Shown here one piece after another: positions 36,300 to 49,800 of a DNA stretch of 64,000 nt. The number at the start of each line of letters is the position of its first letter. Position 1 is the stretch's first letter. The notes under the pieces are model-generated. The model searched no databases, was not told the origin of the DNA, and worked only from the letters and a program-made list of their open reading frames with translations. Made by a program: the position numbers and the translations under genes. The stretch covers positions 565,343 to 629,342 of the forward strand of contig KV748200.1 of the NCBI GenBank assembly GCA_001692895.1. Reading direction: 5' to 3'. The stretch comes from Cenococcum geophilum 1.58. Its lineage: Eukaryota; Ascomycota; Dothideomycetes; Gloniales; Gloniaceae.

Positions 36300-39200
36300 G
36301 ATACTTATATTACGGCGTCTACTTATTTACTCTGTCTTAAAAAGGTTCGTAAAAAGGTCCGTTTTAAGGAGTAGAAACTTATAAAATAAGGTCTATAGGA
36401 ACTTGGTAATAAAAGAACAGATTCTTTTCTAATAGAGAAGGAAATAGATTTAAGTAGTTCGGCAACTACTCTTCTTAGATCCCCCTTAGGTAACTTATTC
36501 TTTAGCGATTCTTCTTTATTAATGCTACCTAACCTAATTTCTTCTAATACTCTTATACCTTTCCTATAGCGTTCTTTAAATTCTCTAGTAGCTCCTAGGT
36601 AGTCTTATTATAGCCTATCCACTTAACTTTATACTATATTTTGTTATTAATGTCCTTATAACTAACAATCTTTAAAACTTGCTATTTGTCTTCTTCCTAT
36701 CCTCTATACGTGTCTACTTTATAAACTAGTGGCTTAATATTCCTATGTACTGGCTCTAGTATTATAATATACTGTATAGGGTAGATCTTTATTTTAGCTA
36801 GTAGGTTTAACTTAAACGTAACTAGTAAAATCCTCTAAATAATTTTAAAAGGTCCTAGTCTNATATAGTNTAACTTNTTACTTAGTNNTTAACTCTTAAA
36901 ATTTTTATATAGTAGCCATACTTTATCTTCCTCCTTAAGATCTAGTCCCTTAGATCTCTTAGTATTGTAGTACTTCTTTATTCTTTCTTATACTCTTTTT
37001 ACTAATCCTATAAGGTCTGCATAAAGATCTATCAACGTCCCTATCCCCTCTCCAGCTATACTACTTATTTTCCTTACTTACCGTAGTAATAACGATGTTC
37101 TTAGCTTATATCCGTAATTTGCCTTAAATAGTAATATGCCTATGCCTTTCTGTGGTATTATATTATATATAAACTATATAACTAGTAATAGTAATACCTA
37201 ATTATTCTATACGTGATTAATATAATGCCTTAAATACTGCTCTAGCGTCTAATTTAATCTTTTCGTTTAACCGTCTGTCTATAGATAATATATAGTAGAA
37301 GTTACTGCTTAAACTTCTTGCTCTGCTAAGAATACTTCCTAGAATACTGCTACAAATCTTAGATCTCTATTTAATATAATCTTACTTAATACTCCATATT
37401 TTGCAAATACTTCTTTAATATAAATTCTAGCGACATCTTTTGCTAATATTTCTTCTATGCATGCTATAAAGTATCCCTACTTTATAAGCTTATCTACTAT
37501 TACTAAGATCGCGTTATGATTTTATCCGGTAATAGGATTTCTTAACTTTAGTAACTTAATAATAAAGTCCTATAATATGACCTCCTATGGTCTCTTTGGT
37601 ATTTTAATAGGTTATAGCCCTCTATACGGCTTATGCCTTATTAGTTTATTTTTTTTAGTAATCTAGATATTCTCTTATAACTTTTTACGTTAAGCCCTAG
37701 ATTCTATTAATAATATATTCCTCTTAAAGTCTTAACACTAAGCCTATAGCTCTATTATGTCCTTAAGTTAATCCCTTATGGAATTCTTCTATAGATTGCT
37801 CTAATATGCTTCTTAGGATGTACCTTACTTCTTAATTTTCGTATATATCTATCTATAGATCTTTTAGTTATGCTTTTAGAATTCTTTATACCTAAAAGCT
37901 CTTTAGTATCTTGTAAACTCTTCCTAATTTATTATTTTCTTAAGTTGCTATAATTTTTGGATAATTATACCTAATTAATCCGTCTATATCCTTTTGTAGT
38001 AAAGCCCCTAATGGCTTCTTATTATTTTATAGTTTAGCCTTTTAACTTAGAGCGTCTGCTCTTGTGTTATCTGTACCCTTAGTATACTAAATCTTAAAAT
38101 AGTATTCTATAAGCATTTCTACCTATCTAACCTATCTTTAGTTAAGTTCCTTTATTATTAGAAATTCTGTTAGGTTCTTATAATCCGTCTTAACTATAAA
38201 TAGTTTCTCTATTCCTTTAGTGCTGTAACTATACCTAATAACTTCTTATTATAGATGTTATAGTTTAACTCTAGTAGTGTTATCTTCCAACTGTAATATG
38301 CTACTAGGTGCTATTTATCTTAATGCCTTTATATAAAGTATGCCCCTAGTATATAGTCTAATACATCTGTCTTTATAACTATCTTTAGTCCTAGTTAATA
38401 GATTTTAAGAACTAGCTTCTAGGTAAATAATTTTTTAACTTTCCTAAATAGCTCTTACTGTTCCTTTCCCTATACCTATAGTTCTTCTTTCTTTATTAAT
38501 TACGTAAATGGTTTAATATTCTTTAACTATTGCGCTATAAACCTTCTATAGTAATTGTAAAACCCTAAAAATGATCTTAACTGCGTAATATTCTCTAGTT
38601 CTTGCCAATTTACTATAGCCTTAATCTTCTTTAGATCTATACTAAGTTGGCCTAGTTTAATAATAAATCTAACAAAATCAGTCTTCCTAGTAAAGAACTT
38701 GCATTTCTTAATTACTACTAGCATCTATTCTTCTTATAGTCTCTTTAAGACCTATTTAACATACTCTCCATATTCTTCCTCTGTTATTAAGTAGATAATA
38801 ATATCATTAAGATATACTATAATAAATTTATTTAAGTGTTCTCTTAATACGTTATTAATGCGCTTCTAGAACATTGCTAGTGCGTTTATAAGCCTAAATT
38901 GTATAACTAATAGTTTATATAGTCCTTCCTTTAACCTAAAGGCTGCCTTTTATTTATTGCCTTCCTTAATTCTGATCTAATGGTACGCCTATCTTAGATC
39001 TATCTTTATAAAGATTTGCGCATTGCCTATTCTATTTTAGATTTTGCTAATTAAAGGTAAAGGATACCTATCCTTTTAAGTAATGCTGTTTAACTGCCTA
39101 TAGTTAATATATAGCCTTAGTTTGCCATTCTTCTTTAGTATAAATAGTACTGGATAACCCGCTAATGACTGTAATGGTTTAATATATCCCTTTTATAGAT

Positions 39201-42200
39201 TTTCCTAGATACACTCTTTTAATGCTCTACCCTCTTCTTTAGTAAGCTTGTAGATTGGAAAGAACCTTAGACTTATTTCTAGTTTTAATTCTATCTTATA
39301 GTCCTATACTATATAATCTAATAGCTTTTTACTTTCTAGTAACTATAGTTTCTTGCTATACTTATGGTATCTCTTTAGTATATAACTTAGTCCTTTCTCT
39401 ATTTCTTTATAGGTTGCCCCTACTTAGTACTATACCATCTTGGCTTATTATCGCATTTTACGGCATTAAGTATTTTTAATATTGACCTAACCTGTAATCT
39501 AATTAATCTTTAGATTATATTCCTATAACTAAGGCATACTTAATACTACCTTATCCTGTCCTAATGGTAGGATATTAAAAGATATCTTAATTTGTCTTTC
39601 TTTAATAGTTATCTAAATAGGTCCTATTTTAAGATTAATAATCCCTCCTCTATAGGCTATTAGATCTCCTAAAATTGTAACTAATAAATAAGGTTACTCC
39701 TTTTATCTATAAGGTAATCCTATTCTCTTAACTACTACTAGTAAGATATGGTTTCGCGTTACTCTACTATCTATTAGCACTTTGAACTATTAATCTTACC
39801 ATTTAATTTATAAATTTAGGTGTTGTTTTTAAATTCCTTTAAGGGTCTAAGGCTTTACTACTAGCTCCCTCTAGTTCTATAGGCCTCTACTTTTCCTAAC
39901 TATTAGCTGCTTAATTCTATTTATACTTAGTCCCTCTTTAGCTAATACTTAGTTCGCTTCTTATCTTTAATATACTATAAACACGTATTCTCTAGGCATT
40001 CCTACTATTATTATCCATCTAGGCATTCTTCCGTAAGGAATCTTCCTAGTTAAAGTATTAAGTCTCCTTAGCTTTATACTTCTACTAGGTGCCAACTATA
40101 TATATACTTAACGTTTTTATACTTTACCTTATCTAATAACTAATGCATTCTTACTAGGTACTTTTAGTTCTTATCTTTTAGTGCTTTATATATATTGCAT
40201 ATATTATCTATATATGCAATCCATACTAATGTATAATATACTTAATGTTTTAGGTTAACTCTTAGCTCGTCTTTATCCTTAAGTTTAAACCTTTCCCGTG
40301 TTAATCTAAGCGTTGTAACTTTATTTATAGGTACTATAATTTACCTCTTACTCCTCTAGTCCTCTAATTACTCCTTTAGATCCTTTAACGTTATAATTAA
40401 GGCTCCTTTAATATAACTTATAGCCTTTTCCGTAATCGGGTAGTCCTAAATAACTTTCTTATCCAACCATATATAGAAATCTTCCCACTCGTTATTATAT
40501 CGTTGTCTATACCACTTTTAGTATGGTCCTTTAAGTATATACGGCTTGTCTATAAGGAAATATCTTCTTATTACTATATTGTAACAGCCCTTTATATGTC
40601 GTTCTTCGAACCTAGTTAGAATCCCTAAATCCTCTTCTTATTCTAGTTTAGTAAGCCACTTAGCTCTTAATATACCTACCTTAAGCCTATTAGTAATTCT
40701 TTATACTAGTGCTCTATCCCTTATATATCCCAATATACTAGATCTCTTATCTAGTTTCTGTTCTTACTATGCGATAATCCTTTATCTAAATTCTTCTATA
40801 GTTTTTTTTAGTTTGCGTCTTACGCTTAGATCCTTAAAGTCTTTTTACTTCTTAATCTTAGTATTAACATTTTAATCCTTAGGCTGAATACTACGTTTCT
40901 CTAGTAAGTCTTTTAGGTTTATGTACCTGTCTCCTAATCTAATTACTATTTATGCCGCAGATTCTCTAATCTATAAAGAAGTCTCTTACCTCTTACTTAT
41001 AGGTGTCCTTATTTATACTCCGAATTCTTAGTCCCTTATATTCTTTAATACTAAGCTTACTTCTATTTTAAGCTTTACTCCTACCTTAGTTTAACTAGGC
41101 TTAGGTATTTTTATCTTATCTTAAGAGTCTTAAATCTTACTTATTTTATCTTAAGAATCTTATACCTACGGGAAACTCTATCCTAAGCTTATTTATATAT
41201 TCTTAAACTAAGCTACTACCCTACTCTATCGGTTCCTGTCCGTTATAGGTTCTTAGGTATACCTTATCTCATTTTAAGAATCTTAGTCGTCTCGTATCTC
41301 GTCTTAAAAATCTTAAGCCTTTAGCCTTTTGCCTTTATTAAGTGCCGAAGTAGTTTACTGTCCTACTTCTCTTACGTCTTATAAAGCGATAGACATTATA
41401 TCTAGTAGGGTCTTAATCCCTACTAATATTCCCTATTCTATAGTAAAATTATCCTCTACCTCTTATATAATATCTCTAAGGTCTACTTACTTCTAGTAAG
41501 CGGCCTTTATCGCCTTATCGTTATGAAATGTTTCGCCTATATTAAATTTATCGTCCTTAATATCCGATCTACGAACTAGTTTATTAGTTTCTTTATATTC
41601 CGCTAAATATAGCTCCTATAGCTAATAGCTTACGCTATACTTAGCGTCCTTATAAATTTGGTATACGTTATTATAACAAAACGCAAAACTTTTAATTAAA
41701 TATTCTTTTGTTCCTCGCAGTATATTATTATCCCTCTATACGTATATATTATCTACCAGTCTTATCCCTTTTACTATATAGTAACTCTAACCACTTCTAC
41801 AGTCTCTAATATAATAACCCTATTTTCCGTAATTTATATAAGCTCCTTCTTTAAACTATTTCTTTTATTATAGAGTCCGCCTAAATATCTTCTGCTACTA
41901 AGATCCCTAGTTTAGCCTCTACTCCTTAAACCTCTAATTACTTAATTCTTGTCCTTTAGGTTTCCATAATTTCTTATTTTATTTCCTAAATTCTTTAGTA
42001 CCACTTAGGTCCATTAGCTCTGCGCTATACTATAATTTTTAACTTAGCTTTAGTTGTTACGCGCTTTATACCTTATACGACTATAAAACTCTATCCTAAC
42101 CTTTTTTAGCCTATTCCCTTTAGTAAATCCAATTATTAATCTTAATCGCTTAATCTATTAGTTCCCTTAGGGTATCCGCATCTTCTATTAGGATAATTAC

Positions 42201-42842
42201 GTCCTAAACTTTAGCCTTAAGTCCTTACTTATACTATACTATAAGCGCCTTATTATTTTACTCTACTTATATCGCTAACGTCTAGAACTACGTTATATAC
42301 TTAATTACTAAGGTTTATTACGTAATGTCTTAGAGTTTTTTTTCTATTATAGTTACCGCCTCTAGGTCTCTAAATATCTATATAAGTTGCTCCGTAAACC
42401 CTTCCTAACTTATAAATATAAACCGTACTTCTTAATTAGTAGTTGTTATACCGTTCGCTTATATCTCCGTAAGATAAGGCTTAAACTATTTAAGTGCCCT
42501 TTTTAATAAGAATAGTCCTATATACGCTATTCGATCTATAGGTATTAGTAGCTTTACCCCTTCTTACGTAACTTTAAAGTATATTTAGGTAAGAAACCCC
42601 TTAAGCTTTAATCTTTCTCCTAAGTACCTCTTAATTAATAGTAACTTAATCTTCGCCGCTCCAATCCCGTTAATTCTATTTTCTAACGTTACATTATTCT
42701 CTATTAGCTAGTCAACTATCTCTTATAGTTATCCGACCGTTACAGGTTGCTATAAGTTAGTGTCTGCTATACTAGTATCGTTACCTAACCTTAAAGTAGT
42801 TGCCGCCGTTAATAGCGTCGTAGCTGGTGCTTTTGGTGGCAT
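36300..42842 (-). pseudogene. Gypsy-3 gag-pol remnant
   Basis: The frame opens at ATG 42842 (MPPKAPATTLLTAATTLR) just inside the 5' LTR. Gag runs to about 41300. RT contains the active-site box as VYLNDIIIY (usual YLDD; about 38830-38795). It is followed by an intact 65-residue stretch, 38724-38527, reading IDLKKIKAIVNW and LRSFLGFYNYYRRFI, the gypsy RT thumb/connection. RNase H has LELNYNIYNKKLLGIVTAL (about 38290-38220). Integrase spans about 37560-37150 (IIVDKLIK-type start, IILNRDLRFVAVF). The C-terminus has RLGPFKI and a chromodomain-like KIQYKVKWIGYNKTTWE (about 36680-36590). Several N lie near 36860-36890. D-to-N in RT and TAA/TAG at Gln sites indicate RIP death. Confidence 0.9.
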
Positions 42843-42887
42843 ATTGTTTAACTTTCTATATTTAATACTATAACTAGGTAGTAATTA

Positions 42888-42944
42888 TATAACGGAACCT
42901 TATAGCAAGAACTACGATAGGCTTGTTAATAGGCTAGGTGTATA
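42888..42944 (-). repeat. Gypsy-3 right LTR, first part
   Basis: This is the first 57 bp of the right (5') LTR. It begins TATAACGG (RIP form of TGTAACGG) and stops at the TA target of the giant DNA transposon. Confidence 0.92.
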
Positions 42945-42958
42945 TATTGGGAAAATAT
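42945..42958 (+). repeat. Left terminal inverted repeat of the giant element
   Basis: TATTGGGAAAATAT matches the reverse complement of 62897-62910 at 11 of 14 positions. Confidence 0.7.
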
Positions 42959-43008
42959 TCGCAGGATAAGATTTAAGTAGACTTTGTTTTTCGCGTTTCG
43001 CGTAATTA

Positions 43009-43330
43009 ACATGCAATTTAACCAACTTGACACGTAATTGACTAACTTGACACGCAATTGACCAACTTAACATGCAACTTAACTAACTTAACACGCAATT
43101 AACCAACTTAACATGCAACTTAACTAACTTGATACACAATTGACCAACTTAATATATTTAAAAGTTAAATAATATATAGTTAACCTACTTAATAACTTTA
43201 AAAGCTAACTGCATATTCCTTGATATGCAATTAACCAACTTAAAATTTAAATAATACGCAGTTAACTAACTTAATAACTTTAAAAGCCAACTGCACATTC
43301 CTTGACATGCAATTGAGGTAATGTAATATA
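43009..43330. repeat. Left subterminal tandem repeats
   Basis: About seven 20-21-bp units of the form ACATGCAATTTAACCAACTTG (43009-43150) are followed by two 82-bp units (starting 43167 and 43249), each ending CTTGAYATGCAATT. Such arrays are typical transposase-binding regions in CMC-type elements; that role is inference. Confidence 0.85.
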
Positions 43331-43428
43331 TTATTTTAAAGTTATATGCCAATTGCGTAAATGAATTTTTACTATTTTCTTAGCCTGTAGTATGCTAGCT
43401 TATAATATATATTAGGATTAAAATAATT

Positions 43429-43498
43429 TTATACAATCTTATATAATCTTATACAATCTTATATAATCTTATATAGTCCTATATAGTCTTATATAGGT
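43429..43498. repeat. 10-bp tandem repeat TTATACAATC
   Basis: Seven units alternate TTATACAATC and TTATATAATC/TTATATAGTC, just downstream of the transposase gene's 3' end. Confidence 0.85.
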
Positions 43499-43649
43499 TC
43501 TATGCTAGCTTAGCTGCTTTTGCTATTTGTCCTAGCTTCTATATAATAACGCGATACGGGTTCCTTCTTTAAGAAAGTTGTCTGAGTATAGAGTATTATA
43601 TTAGTCCTAATTAATATAATTATTGATATAGTACAAATCTGGATAAGAA

Positions 43650-46600
43650 GTAGCGGCTAGAATAATATGCGCGCTTTATAGAATAGATGGCATTAAATAA
43701 AAGCGACCACCTCTAAGTACTTGCCTAGTATTTACGCTTAAGCGTGGCTACCTTTTTACCTTAACCATGCCGTGTGTTGGATGCGGCAGTCCATGATTTA
43801 ATGGCTAAAGCAGCTCTACTATAGCTCCAGTATACTGTATATATACACCGTACTTATCTAACCTTTTAATATCTAGAATAGTAACAATTAGCTGAAGCTG
43901 GCCTATAAGTCTTCTACCTAATGGTGTGCGGCCCTTTCTAATACGGTCGTTGTTATCTATATACTCTTAGACCTATACGTAATTACGCCTCTACTAGTTA
44001 AAACATTGCCAATCTGGTACGCAACGTACTACCTTACTAATTTAGGCCTTAAGGTTGGTTGCATTTTTTCCGTCTTGTTTCTAATAGTGGATAGATAGAT
44101 ATATTTTAATAAGTAGGCGCTTAACCTATAAAGGATCCTTCTTTTTCCGGTCTATATTGGAGTTCTAGGCATGTTTACCTTGTAGTTTTTGCCTATACTC
44201 TTGGATAAATACCATAATGCCGTCTAGAAACCCTGGGATTTTATAGTAGTTTGCTATATAAGATATATAAAGCCACGTCTTTAACCTAAGACGCCTTTAG
44301 ATAAGATCTGTTGCCCTATTTATATCTTCTAAAGGCCACCAAAGCTTTATAACTGCTAAATGCTATATTAGTTAAGTAACCTATACCTCTAGACGCTAGG
44401 AAGACTATAGTATAGAATTACTATTCGTAAAAGCTATTTCGTCTTCTATTGCTAGTACTGCTACCTATCTTAAATTATAAGAGCAGATTTAAGATAGCAA
44501 ATCCTATTTATTTATTAAGTTATAAAACGCCTTAATAATATAATAGTGTCTAGCTTTGCTATTTGCGCTAGTGTAGTACCTATCTACGCATCCGTATAGG
44601 CGGATATTTTCCTTAAAATATATAAGGGCATGGAATTTTGGTATATTAAAATGGCCTATATTAAAATCCTTTGCCTTTAGACGGAAACTTTAAAATACGC
44701 CTTTAAGCATATTAATTCGATATAGGGCGTAGTGCATATATCGTAGTGTCTTCTTATTATGGATGCGATATTAAGCTATAATAATGAAGTTATATACGGC
44801 TCTTGTAAAATGCATAGTATATAGTTCCCTAGACAACAGCAGTGGGGCTAGTATAGCGATAAGTTGATAAACTATGGCTTTTTATTTATTACCTGTCTAT
44901 TAAGTAACTTTACTAAATAATAGATTATTAAACCGTTTTAGCCCCGTAAAAGCTAGGATTTATCTAAAACGCTAATTAAGCTAAGCCTCTACAGATATAT
45001 TTGTTATAGTTATCTTTATCCCTCTTCTCTTTCTTTTTAGCTGGACGATATTGCCTACTAGTTTCCGTACCTATTCGGTAAGTTATATAATAATACCCTT
45101 TAAAAGCTAATATAGAACATCTACTATTATGCCCTTATAGATGTTAAATAGGCAATAGTACTATGTAAAATATTCTACTGGGTATACCTAGTTGTCTAAG
45201 GATAGAAGAATATTCTCTAGTTACTAGCGTTTAATCTATCTTCTTGTCTCCTTATGGGTGTATAGCGGGTATTATTTCTCGGTTAAGTTCTTGCGCTTTA
45301 AAGGGGGGACCTAGCATATAGTGCAGTGCTATTGGCTTTTGACACCTATAAGTAGCACTTATTCTTTATAGTCTGCTATTATTCTATATATAATTAGATA
45401 ATATCGTCGCATAAAATTATCCGCATATTAAAGGTCTATGCCGCTTTTTATAAGATGCTTAATTACTATTATATTTTAGTTTATAGAATATAGCATTAGA
45501 ATACTAAAGCAGGACTTACGTTTAAGTATAGTTCTTATCGCCTTATAATATACTTTACTTTTTATATTATTATCCTTTTCTTTAATAACTGGTATAAAAC
45601 CGATAAGAATATTTATGGGGGATGTTTGTTGGCGTTAAACTTGTCGGTTAAGATTACTGATAGTAAGATATACCGGCTAGGCTAATTTGTTACCATAGTG
45701 CATTATTAGCTAGGTCTTATTAACTGCTATAAGTATAGGAACTACTATAGTACCGCTAGGAACCTTACCTTGTGTCTTCTACTACTAGTCACTACTATAT
45801 AGCTTATTATAGACTTAGTGGTTATCGGTATTATAGAGTCTCTTTAGTGCATATACTAGTGCATCTTTAAAGGGTCGATGGCTAATTAGAAAGGTAATTA
45901 CATTTATAATATCCTAGTAAAGAATATAGTATTTCCTCTGCTTAGAGCCTTTAATGTTTAATTTTACCTTACACTCTAATTAGAGCTATTGTTCGTCTTA
46001 TATACCAAATAGAATAGTGGTAATTAGTTCCTCCTATTAATTTATAAATTGGAAGCTAAGTAGGCTATAAAGTAGGCTAAGGCGGGTGTCTTTAAGCAGT
46101 GCGTTAATGTCTCCCTTTATATAGCAAATGCGGTACAGCTATATTAAAAAGGCGTAATTAAACTCTAAATAAAAAGGATTGTATAGTATACTTTGGCTAT
46201 TATTATGTTATTATATAGTAATATCTAAAATTGTCTGGTTAACTTACTATATATTATTATTAGTCTCACATAAAATTGGTTCACCCGCCTTTATATTCTT
46301 AGTTACTTTAAATATCTCTACTCTAAGTAATAATAATAATAATAGGACGCTTTTCTAATATAGTATACCGCACAGAGGCATTAGGTGGGCATTCTACTTA
46401 TATTTTACCGCCACCGGAGCGTACTTATTAGTATCCGTGTTTATACTATCTGGTTATAATTACGCGTTATCTAACTAGTTAGAGTGGTAGAATTAATCGC
46501 GAATTATAAGTAGTTAGGCCGTAATAAACGTGCGAGTGTTATATCTCTCTTCGCGTGTTTTTTTATAGACGTATTAGTGGCTAGGTAGCCGCCTTTTATA

Positions 46601-46800
46601 GCACCATAGGTGTTAATAAAGGCCGCCGTAACTCTTAGGGGTATAAGAATACTATAGACAGCTCCGCTATATTGTCGCTAATTATATATTAAACAATGTG
46701 GTATTATTTCCAGGTGTAAAGAGTGCGTGTTATAGTACTAACGGTTAATTACCGGTATTTAATCTGAGTGGCTTGGCTTTATAGCTGCTAAAAGTATACC
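43650..46800 (-). pseudogene. Plavaka/KDZ-like transposase remnant
   Basis: This transposase would cut and paste the 20-kb element. A minus-strand frame interrupted by TAA/TAG carries the ordered motifs of the family: HYGNKLAQPVYLTISNLNRQ (about 45700-45640), where Plavaka proteins read a YP-L-S-GN block; IGFIPVIKEKDN; IADYKEQVLLIGVKSQQHC followed by a Cys pair (about 45390-45320), equivalent to the DYPEQ...C..C region; and YCLFNIYKGIIVDVLYQLLKGI (about 45160-45090), equivalent to the DLLHQ-KG block. Downstream it stays readable to about 43700 (RKGRTPLGRRLIGQLQ near 43935). Catalytic acidic residues cannot be assigned with confidence. It was recognised from motif order, not from an alignment; the exact start and introns are unknown. 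Confidence 0.7.
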
Positions 46801-46819
46801 TTTTATTTTCTCGCTAGAA

Positions 46820-46990
46820 CTAGTTATACTAAAGCGCAAGTATAACTAGCTTAATACTAAGTTTAAGGACTTAAGAGTCTAAGGCAACCAAACTAGACGC
46901 TAAAGCGTAAGTGTAACCAGCTTAATACTAAGCTTAATACCAAGTTTAAGGACTTAAAAGAGTTTAAAGCAGCCAAACTGTAAACTAAAG
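46820..46990. repeat. Two ~85-bp direct repeats
   Basis: Two copies share AAAGCGYAAGTRTAACYAGC, TTAATACTAAG, TTTAAGGACTTAA and CAACCAAACT blocks, the second with an internal CTTAATAC duplication. They lie just upstream of the transposase start and might be its regulatory region. Confidence 0.75.
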
Positions 46991-48300
46991 ACTTAATAGT
47001 ACCTAAAAAACCTTTATCCGTCTAAATAATAATATATAGTATTTTTAGGCGATGGCTATAGGACTATAGCTACGGCGAAGATATTATTTACCACTAATAT
47101 TATAGAGCCCGATAATATTAGCTATCCGGACCTATAATTCCGTTGTTTCTATATAAGCTATAGTAAGAAAAAAGGGAGGATTAAGGGTAGTGCTAGTTAA
47201 GTTAAGATAACTAAATAAGTTAGTATTTAGAACTATAATATCTGGTCTTAGGTATATAGAGTTCTAACTAATATTTAACTTAAGCTCCCGCCCAAAAGTC
47301 TTATATTTGTTATTAGGGTAACGCTAAAGGGTTAAGCTGGATAATGGGTATCGGCAATAATATAGATAATTTAAAGCCCGCGAAGTAACTAAATAGAAAG
47401 CCCGTGTCTTATAGGCTAACTGCTTATCTTTAACGGCTTTTAAAAGTTTATTTTTAGAATTCCTTTTAACACCTCCGGTTTCCTATTAAATAGATATATT
47501 AGTATAAGCCTATATACTACTAGGGTGCGGAGAGCTAAAATATAGTTAGAGCTCTTTAAATAATTTGGCAGAAAAGAACGGGTTATTTAGGTTAGTCTAT
47601 AAATTGGCCAGCTTGACCTTAATATCCCACCCTAGCTTATAAAGATTAGGGCTATCTTTACCCGGTATACCACCGTCGATCTACATATTAGTATCTCCCT
47701 TATTTACAGCGGCTAAAGAAGCTTTAGGTATCTGGTCTCTGGAAGGCATTATAATGCGGCTTTTAAGAGAGCCCGCTCCGCGCTAGGGCACTAAACGCTA
47801 TATTATAAGTAGAGCTTATAGTAGTTATATAAGGCGGGATATATTTCTAAGCAGTGTATATTTAGAGAAATTAAGGCTGAGGCAAGCTTAACGTAGCCGT
47901 ATTTTTAAAGAGAAATTAAGGCTAAGCTAAGCTTAATATAGTTATGTTTTTGAAGATAAAGAGGCTGTAGTGTTGGTTTAGGTAGCTATAGAAGTTTAAA
48001 AGATTAAGTAAATAATGGCAGGAAATAGAAGAAAAAGGTGCATAAATAAGAGTACGGTGTTATAGGGCTAGAGTAATAATAGCTATATTGTAGATAGCTT
48101 AATATATAATTCGGACTACGGGACCTATATATAAATAAGTCTAGTGAATATCTTTGATATAAGGCGTAGTAGCTATAAGTAGAATCTAGGATACTAGTTT
48201 TAGGTTGCCTGTGTAGTAGATATAACAGCTTACCTAAAAAAAAGTTGCTTTGTTAGTAACATAGCTTAAAAATAAGTTATACTTTAGGTAAAAGGGTATC
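46990..48300. other. Unassigned region of the giant element
   Basis: This holds short readable peptides on the plus strand and a pair of 44-bp tandem units (47866-47953, core GAGAAATTAAGGCT), but no recognisable gene. One or more decayed small genes may be present. Confidence 0.4.
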
Positions 48301-48306
48301 TTAAAG

Positions 48307-48650
48307 CCTTATCTTACGCTTATAGGATAAAATACTATATTATATTTTACTTTATTTTATATAATCTTAGACTTTTTATAATGTCTTAGATTATCCCCCT
48401 ACCTCTCTCTACTATNCACTTTACCTTATCTTACGCTTATAGGATAAAATACTATATTATATTTTACTTTTTTTCGTATAATCTTGGACCTTTTATAATG
48501 TCTTAGATTATCCCCCTACCTCTCTCTGCTATGCATTTTGCCTTACCTTATACTTATAGAATAAAATACTATATTATATTTCACTTTTTCGTACAATCTT
48601 AGACATTTTTTAATGTCTTAAATTGTCCTAAACTTATTTCCCTACCTCTC
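48307..48650. repeat. Three 117-bp tandem repeats
   Basis: Units begin at 48307, 48424 and 48541, each starting CCTTAYCTTAYRCTTATAG. They include ATAATGTCTTAGATTATCCCC and CCTACCTCTCT. Copies differ mostly by transitions; the third is truncated. One N sits in copy 1. Confidence 0.9.
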
Positions 48651-49800
48651 TAGAGCTACTTTACTAACTAGTTATAACATAAAGAATAGAATCATTAGCT
48701 CTCTTATTATTATTTACTTAGTTAGCAGCGCAAATCTTATATTTTATTTTACTACGTACCTTTCGTTCCGTTTCTTACTCTAAGTCTTATATTTTGTTCT
48801 ACTGCCTACATTAAAGCTTACATCTTATCCTACTTCTCGCGTTAAGACTCGCATTCTATTCTATTTCTTACATTACTCTTAAATTGCTCTTATTAGCATC
48901 CGCTATTATCTTAAGTTAACACTATTAGTATACCTTCTTATTATAACTGCTAGGATTATCTTATTATATTATTGCTAATTGTCTAATATATTATCCGCTC
49001 CACTATCTTTATAAATTACTCCATACTATTCTATATTAAGCTTTTACCCACTTATAAATATATAGGGTCCCTAACTATAATAGCGGCGCTATATCTAGAA
49101 TCTAGTTAGTACTTAACTACTGTAACTAATAAGAACTTATTATAAATAAGTGGTCTAAAGCTGTAGTAAGGACTTATAATTAATAAAAAAATATACAATA
49201 AAATCCTCTAATACTGTGCTAGCGAAATTAATAAAGCGTCTAATGGTAGGTTGCTAATGTCCGGACCTATATAAAATGGAGTTAAGCGCATAGTCTTTAA
49301 CCTTCTTAACACTAAGTATAGGCACGTGTTTAAGAGATCCGATCTACTATTAGAGTTTAAAGCTTTCGCTATTACCGCCAAAAAATCTATATAGCGACAC
49401 GTAACAACCAATAGACGTAGAGGCGTGGAGGTTATAATAACTAATACTGTTTAAAAGCGTAGCGCCTTATCTTTTAGAGAGCAGTCTATCAATTTATCTA
49501 AATTAAGGGCAACCTCCGAGGCTGCCTAGGTGCTCGGTAATCTATTTATTAAAGCCCTATAATAGCTAAATACTATACCTATACTATTCTATAAAATAAG
49601 CTTTGCTATATACAGTTACCTAAACAAAACGCCATTTACTAGGGCCTCCATTCTATACAGATTTGCATTAAAAACTAAGCATAAGCATCTATTGTCCGAT
49701 TCTTTAGAGAAAATTAATATATATTACTATAGATATAATAAGCTGCAGGCCGCAATAAGTAAAAACTTCTCAGCGGATAAATACAGGGATAGCTAAACTA
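48650..49800. other. AT-rich region upstream of the SNF2 gene
   Basis: This holds a 67-residue antisense ORF (49411-49208) with no family features, and some plus-strand peptides that may be the N-terminal part of the SNF2 protein. Nothing else was recognised. Confidence 0.35.

Noticed and set aside
38527..38724. 65-codon minus-strand ORF as a separate gene
   Set aside because: It is the thumb/connection part of the Gypsy-3 reverse transcriptase that happens to lack RIP stops; it is described within the gag-pol remnant.
43009..43150. CRISPR-like array
   Set aside because: The repeats are contiguous 20-21-bp tandem units without unique spacers, and the sequence is eukaryotic.
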